A stretch of 11,082 nt of DNA from Pasteurellaceae bacterium (GTDB lineage Bacteria > Pseudomonadota > Gammaproteobacteria > Enterobacterales > Pasteurellaceae), in contig CAAELW010000198.1 in assembly GCA_900756875.1 (NCBI GenBank), positions 1 through 11,082 on the forward strand, written 5' to 3'. The notes under the pieces were generated by a model. That model worked only from the letters and a program-made list of their open reading frames with translations, made no database searches and was not told where the DNA came from. Made by a program: the position numbers and the translations under genes. Below, in pieces: positions 7,602 to 11,082 of this stretch; the first letter of the stretch is position 1, and the number at the start of each line of letters is the position of its first letter.

Positions 7602-9116
7602 ATGACAACTCAAACCCAAGACAGTGATGTATTACTGACAATGACGGATGTCAGTAAGTCTTTCCCCGGTGTAAAAGCCCTTGATCACGCCAATCTAACA
7701 GTTCGTTCTCACTCTGTTCATGCCTTAATGGGCGAAAACGGGGCGGGTAAATCGACATTATTAAAATGCCTCTTCGGAATTTATGCGAAAGACGAAGGTG
7801 AAATTTTATTCTTAGGCAAACCTGTTGATTTTAAAACATCAAAAGAAGCCCTTGAAAATGGGATTTCAATGGTTCACCAAGAACTTAACTTGGTGCGTCA
7901 AACTAGTGTAATGGATAACTTATGGTTAGGTCGCTACCCACTTAAAGGTCCTTTTGTGGATCACGCCAAAATGTATCGTGATACCAAAGCTATTTTCGAT
8001 GAATTGGATATTGATGTGGATCCAAAAGAAAAAGTGGCCAAACTTTCCGTTTCACAAATGCAGATGATCGAAATTGCGAAAGCGTTCTCTTATAACGCTA
8101 AAATCGTAATTATGGATGAGCCAACATCCTCACTTTCAGAAAAAGAAGTGGAACATCTTTTCAAAATTATTCAAAAATTAAAAGATCGCGGTTGTGGCAT
8201 TATCTATATTTCACACAAAATGGATGAAATCTTCAAAATTTGTGATGAAATCACCATTCTTCGTGATGGTAAATGGATCAATACCGTTCAAGTTAAAGGC
8301 ACCACCATGGAAGAAATTGTTTCAATGATGGTTGGCCGTGAATTAACACAACGTTTCCCAGAAAAAACAAACGTACCAAAAGAAGTTACGCTTGAAGTAG
8401 AACATTTAACTGCAGTAAACCAACCGTCTATTCAAGATGTTTCCTTTAATTTACGCAAAGGTGAAATTTTAGGTATCGCTGGTCTTGTTGGGGCAAAACG
8501 AACCGATATTGTGGAAGCCATTTTTGGTGTACGCGAATTAAAAGAAGGGACGATCAAACTCAACGGAAAAATCGTGAAAAATCATACCGCACTTGAGGCG
8601 ATTAATAACGGTTTTGCTTTGGTGACTGAGGAACGTCGTTCAACCGGGATTTATTCAAACCTAAGTATTGAATTCAACTCGTTGATTTCAAATATGAAAT
8701 CTTACCTCACCCCATGGAAATTGCTCAGCAACAAAAAAATGGCAAGCGATACACAATGGGTGATTGATGCGATGAACGTGAAAACCCCTTCTCACAAAAC
8801 AACGATTGGATCGCTTTCTGGTGGTAACCAACAAAAAGTCATTATCGGCCGTTGGCTTTTAACCCAACCAGATATCTTAATGCTCGATGAACCAACTCGT
8901 GGTATTGATATTGGGGCAAAATTTGAAATTTATCAGCTCATTCAAGAACTCGCTAAAAAAGATAAAGGCATCATTATGATTTCATCAGAAATGCCGGAAT
9001 TATTAGGCGTAACTGACCGAATTTTGGTCATGAGTAATGGTCGTGTTGCCGGTATCGTTGAAACGGCTAAAACGTCTCAAGAAGAAATTTTGCAACTTGC
9101 CGCAAAATATTTATAA
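7602..9116 (+). CDS. mglA: Galactose/methyl-galactoside importer ATP-binding protein MglA
   Basis: Peripheral inner-membrane ATPase that powers sugar import with MglC. The 504-residue protein carries two ABC domains. The first has Walker [10 protein letters not shown] (44-52), Q93, a degenerate signature LSVSQ (148-152), Walker B IVIMDEP (168-174) and H205. The second has a degenerate Walker A (GLVGAKRTD, 294-302), an intact signature LSGGNQQ (405-411), Walker B ILMLDEP (425-431) and serines where the switch histidine would be. This asymmetry is normal for the sugar-importer subfamily. The frame is open upstream to 7533, but that stretch spans the hairpin and encodes no family sequence. GAGG six bases before the ATG at 7602 and the match to E. 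coli MglA support the chosen start. Confidence 0.97.
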   Translation: MTTQTQDSDVLLTMTDVSKSFPGVKALDHANLTVRSHSVHALMGENGAGKSTLLKCLFGIYAKDEGEILFLGKPVDFKTSKEALENGISMVHQELNLVRQTSVMDNLWLGRYPLKGPFVDHAKMYRDTKAIFDELDIDVDPKEKVAKLSVSQMQMIEIAKAFSYNAKIVIMDEPTSSLSEKEVEHLFKIIQKLKDRGCGIIYISHKMDEIFKICDEITILRDGKWINTVQVKGTTMEEIVSMMVGRELTQRFPEKTNVPKEVTLEVEHLTAVNQPSIQDVSFNLRKGEILGIAGLVGAKRTDIVEAIFGVRELKEGTIKLNGKIVKNHTALEAINNGFALVTEERRSTGIYSNLSIEFNSLISNMKSYLTPWKLLSNKKMASDTQWVIDAMNVKTPSHKTTIGSLSGGNQQKVIIGRWLLTQPDILMLDEPTRGIDIGAKFEIYQLIQELAKKDKGIIMISSEMPELLGVTDRILVMSNGRVAGIVETAKTSQEEILQLAAKYL

Positions 9117-9134
9117 ATCATAAAGGAACAAATT

Positions 9135-10145
9135 ATGAGTGCCTTACCAAAAAATAAATCATTCGATTTCTTAAAACAAAATGCGATTTATTTTGTGTTG
9201 TTGATTTTACTTGGCATCATCATCGCACAAGATCCAACATTCTTGAATGTTCGCAACTTTAGTAACATTTTAACTCAATCATCCGTCCGCCTCATTATCG
9301 CCCTTGGTGTTGCTGGCTTGCTTATCACTCAAGGTACCGACTTGTCAGCCGGTCGCCAAGTCGGTTTAGCAGCGGTTATTTCTGCTACCCTCTTACAATC
9401 AATGGAAAACATGAACCGCGTGTTCCCGGATTTAGGTGAAATTCCTATTCCAATCGTTATCCTGACTGTTTGTGCGGTAGGTGCTGTAATCGGCTTAGTG
9501 AATGGTTTAGTTATCGCTTATCTCAATGTAACCCCGTTCATTGCAACCATGGGTACCATGATCATCGTTTACGGTTTCAACTCACTTTATTATGATGGCG
9601 TAGGTGGCTCACCAATTGCAGGCTTCAGTGAATCTTTCTCTAACTTCGCACAAGGCTTCTTTAGACTCGGTTCATTCAAATTATCCTACATCACTATTTA
9701 TGCGGCGATTTGTGCATTCTTAGTTTGGGTAATGTGGAATAAAACACGCTTTGGTAAAAATATCTTTGCTATCGGTGGTAACCCTGAAGCAGCAAAAGTA
9801 TCGGGCGTAAACGTAGCGCGTAACCTTGTTGTGATTTACATGATTGCTGGTATGTTCTATGCATTCGGTGGTATGTTAGAAGCTGGCCGTATCGGTAGTG
9901 CTACCAACAACCTTGGTTTCATGTATGAATTAGATGCGATTGCTGCCTGCGTAGTAGGTGGTGTATCTTTCGCTGGTGGTGTGGGTACTGTTATCGGTGT
10001 AATCACGGGTGTTATCATCTTCACTGTAATTAACTATGGTTTAACTTACATCGGTGTAAACCCTTACTGGCAATATATCATTAAAGGTAGCATTATCATC
10101 CTCGCGGTTGCTATTGACTCCTTAAAATACGCGAAGAAAAAATAA
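9135..10145 (+). CDS. mglC: Galactose/methyl-galactoside importer permease MglC
   Basis: Inner-membrane channel subunit of the MglBAC importer, presumably a dimer. The 336-residue protein equals the E. coli length and matches it across nearly its full span. Hydrophobic segments lie at about 17-32, 50-66, 75-89, 104-130, 134-152, 183-201, 229-248, 265-305 (two or three helices) and 314-330. The cytoplasmic loop GNPEAAKVSGVNV (215-227) probably contacts MglA. AAAGGAAC precedes the ATG, 18 bases after the mglA stop. It is the last gene of the operon and is followed by an uptake-signal terminator. Confidence 0.98.
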   Translation: MSALPKNKSFDFLKQNAIYFVLLILLGIIIAQDPTFLNVRNFSNILTQSSVRLIIALGVAGLLITQGTDLSAGRQVGLAAVISATLLQSMENMNRVFPDLGEIPIPIVILTVCAVGAVIGLVNGLVIAYLNVTPFIATMGTMIIVYGFNSLYYDGVGGSPIAGFSESFSNFAQGFFRLGSFKLSYITIYAAICAFLVWVMWNKTRFGKNIFAIGGNPEAAKVSGVNVARNLVVIYMIAGMFYAFGGMLEAGRIGSATNNLGFMYELDAIAACVVGGVSFAGGVGTVIGVITGVIIFTVINYGLTYIGVNPYWQYIIKGSIIILAVAIDSLKYAKKK

Positions 10146-10160
10146 TTAAAAACAACGATA

Positions 10161-10200
10161 AAAATAACCGCACTTTAGTAATAAAGTGCGGTTTTATTTT
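10161..10200. terminator. Terminator of mglBAC, made of an inverted pair of uptake signals
   Basis: AACCGCACTTT (10166-10176) and AAAGTGCGGTT (10183-10193) form an 11-bp stem with a six-base loop. T-rich sequence follows on the plus strand (TTATTTT) and A-rich sequence precedes, so it could also act on leftward transcripts. Both arms carry a full uptake signal core. Confidence 0.88.
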
Positions 10201-10210
10201 GAGGTATATT

Positions 10211-10243
10211 CTCAAACAAAAAGCGAGCCTCTCAGCTCGCTTT
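10211..10243 (-). terminator. Terminator of the isc operon after iscX
   Basis: AAAGCGAGC (10220-10228) pairs with GCTCGCTTT (10235-10243) around a six-base loop. On the minus strand the stem is followed by TTTGTTTGAG after the stem's own T-run, a typical intrinsic terminator 15 bases past the iscX stop. Confidence 0.85.
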
Positions 10244-10257
10244 ATTAATCTAATCGA

Positions 10258-10452
10258 TTACTCGTATTCATCTAACCATTTCAACAAAATCGCTTCCAGA
10301 ATACTCTCGTTAGATTTCATTGGATCATCATCAAAATCGTCTAGTTCACAAATCCACTTATGTAAATCCGTGAAACGTACTGTTTTAGGATCTAAATCTG
10401 GATTACGATCATACAGCTCTTCTGCAATAAGTTGTGCATCAGTCCATTTCAT
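10258..10452 (-). CDS. iscX: Iron-sulphur assembly accessory protein IscX
   Basis: Small acidic cytoplasmic protein (64 residues, 66 in E. coli) that binds the cysteine desulphurase IscS and iron and tunes cluster assembly. The line [17 protein letters not shown] (18-34), the acidic patch ELDDFDDDP (36-44) and the C-terminal [10 protein letters not shown] are characteristic. Its ATG overlaps the fdx stop by one base (TAATG), so translation is probably coupled; GAGG inside the end of fdx can serve as ribosome binding site. It is the last gene of the isc operon here. Confidence 0.96.
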   Translation of the reverse strand: MKWTDAQLIAEELYDRNPDLDPKTVRFTDLHKWICELDDFDDDPMKSNESILEAILLKWLDEYE

Positions 10453-10793
10453 TAGTGAGCCGCCTCATTCGCATGGTTAATATTATATTTAGGGATTTCC
10501 ACCACTAAATCTTCATCGCCCACGACACATTGGCAAGAAAGGCGGCTATCCATTTCTAAGCCCCATGCTTTATCCAACATATCTTCTTCTTGATCGCTCG
10601 CTTCATTTAATGAATCAAACCCTTCTCGAATCACAACATGGCATGTTGTACAAGCACAAGAACCATCGCAAGCGTGATGAATTTCCACACCTGCATTATG
10701 TGCCACTTCTAATAAGTTGTCTCCTGCTGCCGCATCAACCACCATACCCTCTGGGCAGAATTCTTCATTTGGTAAAAAAATCACTTTTGGCAT
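10452..10793 (-). CDS. fdx: [2Fe-2S] ferredoxin of the isc system
   Basis: Adrenodoxin-type electron carrier that supplies electrons for iron-sulphur cluster assembly. The 113-residue product has cluster ligands C42, C48, C51 and C87, with the extra C46 known from E. coli Fdx. GAGGAAAG lies before the ATG at 10793. It stands between hscA (45-base gap) and iscX (one-base overlap), the order hscA-fdx-iscX seen in E. coli and many gammaproteobacteria. Confidence 0.97.
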   Translation of the reverse strand: MPKVIFLPNEEFCPEGMVVDAAAGDNLLEVAHNAGVEIHHACDGSCACTTCHVVIREGFDSLNEASDQEEDMLDKAWGLEMDSRLSCQCVVGDEDLVVEIPKYNINHANEAAH

Positions 10794-10830
10794 ATTACTT
10801 TCCTCAATATAAAAAACTCGTTAATTTATA

Positions 10831-10839
10831 ACCGCACTT
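10831..10839 (-). repeat. DNA uptake signal core at the end of hscA
   Basis: ACCGCACTT on the plus strand is an exact uptake signal core touching the hscA stop codon in the hscA-fdx gap. It is unpaired and does not form a terminator, unlike the two inverted pairs in this window. Confidence 0.85.
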
Positions 10840-11082
10840 TATTGCTCAATATCCGATACAGATTTACCTGTCAGCGCTTGATTAATGGATTTATTCATTC
10901 GTCTTGCCGCAAATTCTTGAGTCGCGACATCAAGAGCTTTAATTCCCTGAACGATAGCATGACGATCTGTTCCTTCTTTTACATCCATTAATTGTTTCAA
11001 TGCATTTTCAATTTGGCGGAATTCAGCTTCGGTTAATAAGTCTGCCCCATCTTGCTGTAATGCCACAATCACGCTTTCAATG
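10839..11082 (-). CDS. hscA: C-terminus of the Fe-S chaperone HscA (5' end outside window)
   Basis: The last 80 codons of an Hsp70-type chaperone that, with HscB, acts on the scaffold IscU to release clusters. The frame stays open to the right edge; the GTG at 11072 is an internal valine codon, not a start. The segment is the helical lid end: alternating charged and hydrophobic residues, then [19 protein letters not shown], which closely follows the end of E. coli HscA. The adjacent fdx and iscX genes support the assignment over DnaK. Confidence 0.93.
   Translation of the reverse strand, partial: IESVIVALQQDGADLLTEAEFRQIENALKQLMDVKEGTDRHAIVQGIKALDVATQEFAARRMNKSINQALTGKSVSDIEQ

Noticed and set aside
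10251..10260. Palindrome TAATCGATTA at the iscX stop codon
   Set aside because: It is ten bases in an AT-rich spacer, with no repeat elsewhere in the window and no matching operator form.
10199..10480. Plus-strand reading frame opposite iscX
   Set aside because: It is serine-rich nonsense antisense to a well-recognised gene and begins inside a terminator.

Overview
The window most likely comes from a Pasteurellaceae genome of the Haemophilus type. The nine-base uptake signal core AAGTGCGGT (or its complement ACCGCACTT) appears nine times: four copies lie inside genes, four form two inverted pairs used as terminators, and one sits at a gene end. Proteins resemble Enterobacteriaceae homologues closely but the DNA is AT-rich. 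A Haemophilus near H. parainfluenzae or H. influenzae fits; the exact species is an inference.

Layout from left to right. (1) Positions 1-1602 (or 1662), minus strand: 5' part of a two-partner-secretion outer-membrane transporter of the ShlB/FhaC/HecB/CdiB family. Its C-terminus and its presumed secreted partner lie outside the window. Its promoter region (about 1663-1790) is AT-rich and carries a near-consensus sigma-70 promoter and a 12-bp direct repeat. (2) Positions 1790-5126, minus strand: a galactose operon galT-galK-galM (Leloir pathway), with short gaps or overlaps, ended by a terminator built from two uptake signals. galE is not in this cluster. (3) Positions 5127-5341: divergent control region with a CRP site and two GalR/GalS-type operators. 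(4) Positions 5342-6349, plus strand: the repressor gene galS. (5) Positions 6345-6527: mglB control region with two CRP sites 50 bp apart and a perfect GalS operator between them. (6) Positions 6528-10145, plus strand: mglB-mglA-mglC, the high-affinity galactose/methyl-galactoside ABC importer, with a terminator-like hairpin between mglB and mglA. (7) Positions 10161-10243: two back-to-back terminators between convergent operons. (8) Positions 10258-11082, minus strand: the tail of the isc iron-sulphur operon (hscA end, fdx, iscX).

Working together, MglBAC would import galactose, GalM would interconvert the anomers, GalK would phosphorylate it and GalT would transfer UMP from UDP-glucose. 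GalS would sense galactose, and CRP-cAMP would activate both transcription units. This is one self-contained galactose regulon laid out around its own repressor. I found no evidence for an unprecedented system. The points most worth a second look are the mglB promoter architecture, the paired galS operators flanking the CRP site, the repeat in the transporter promoter, and the truncated secretion locus at the left edge.
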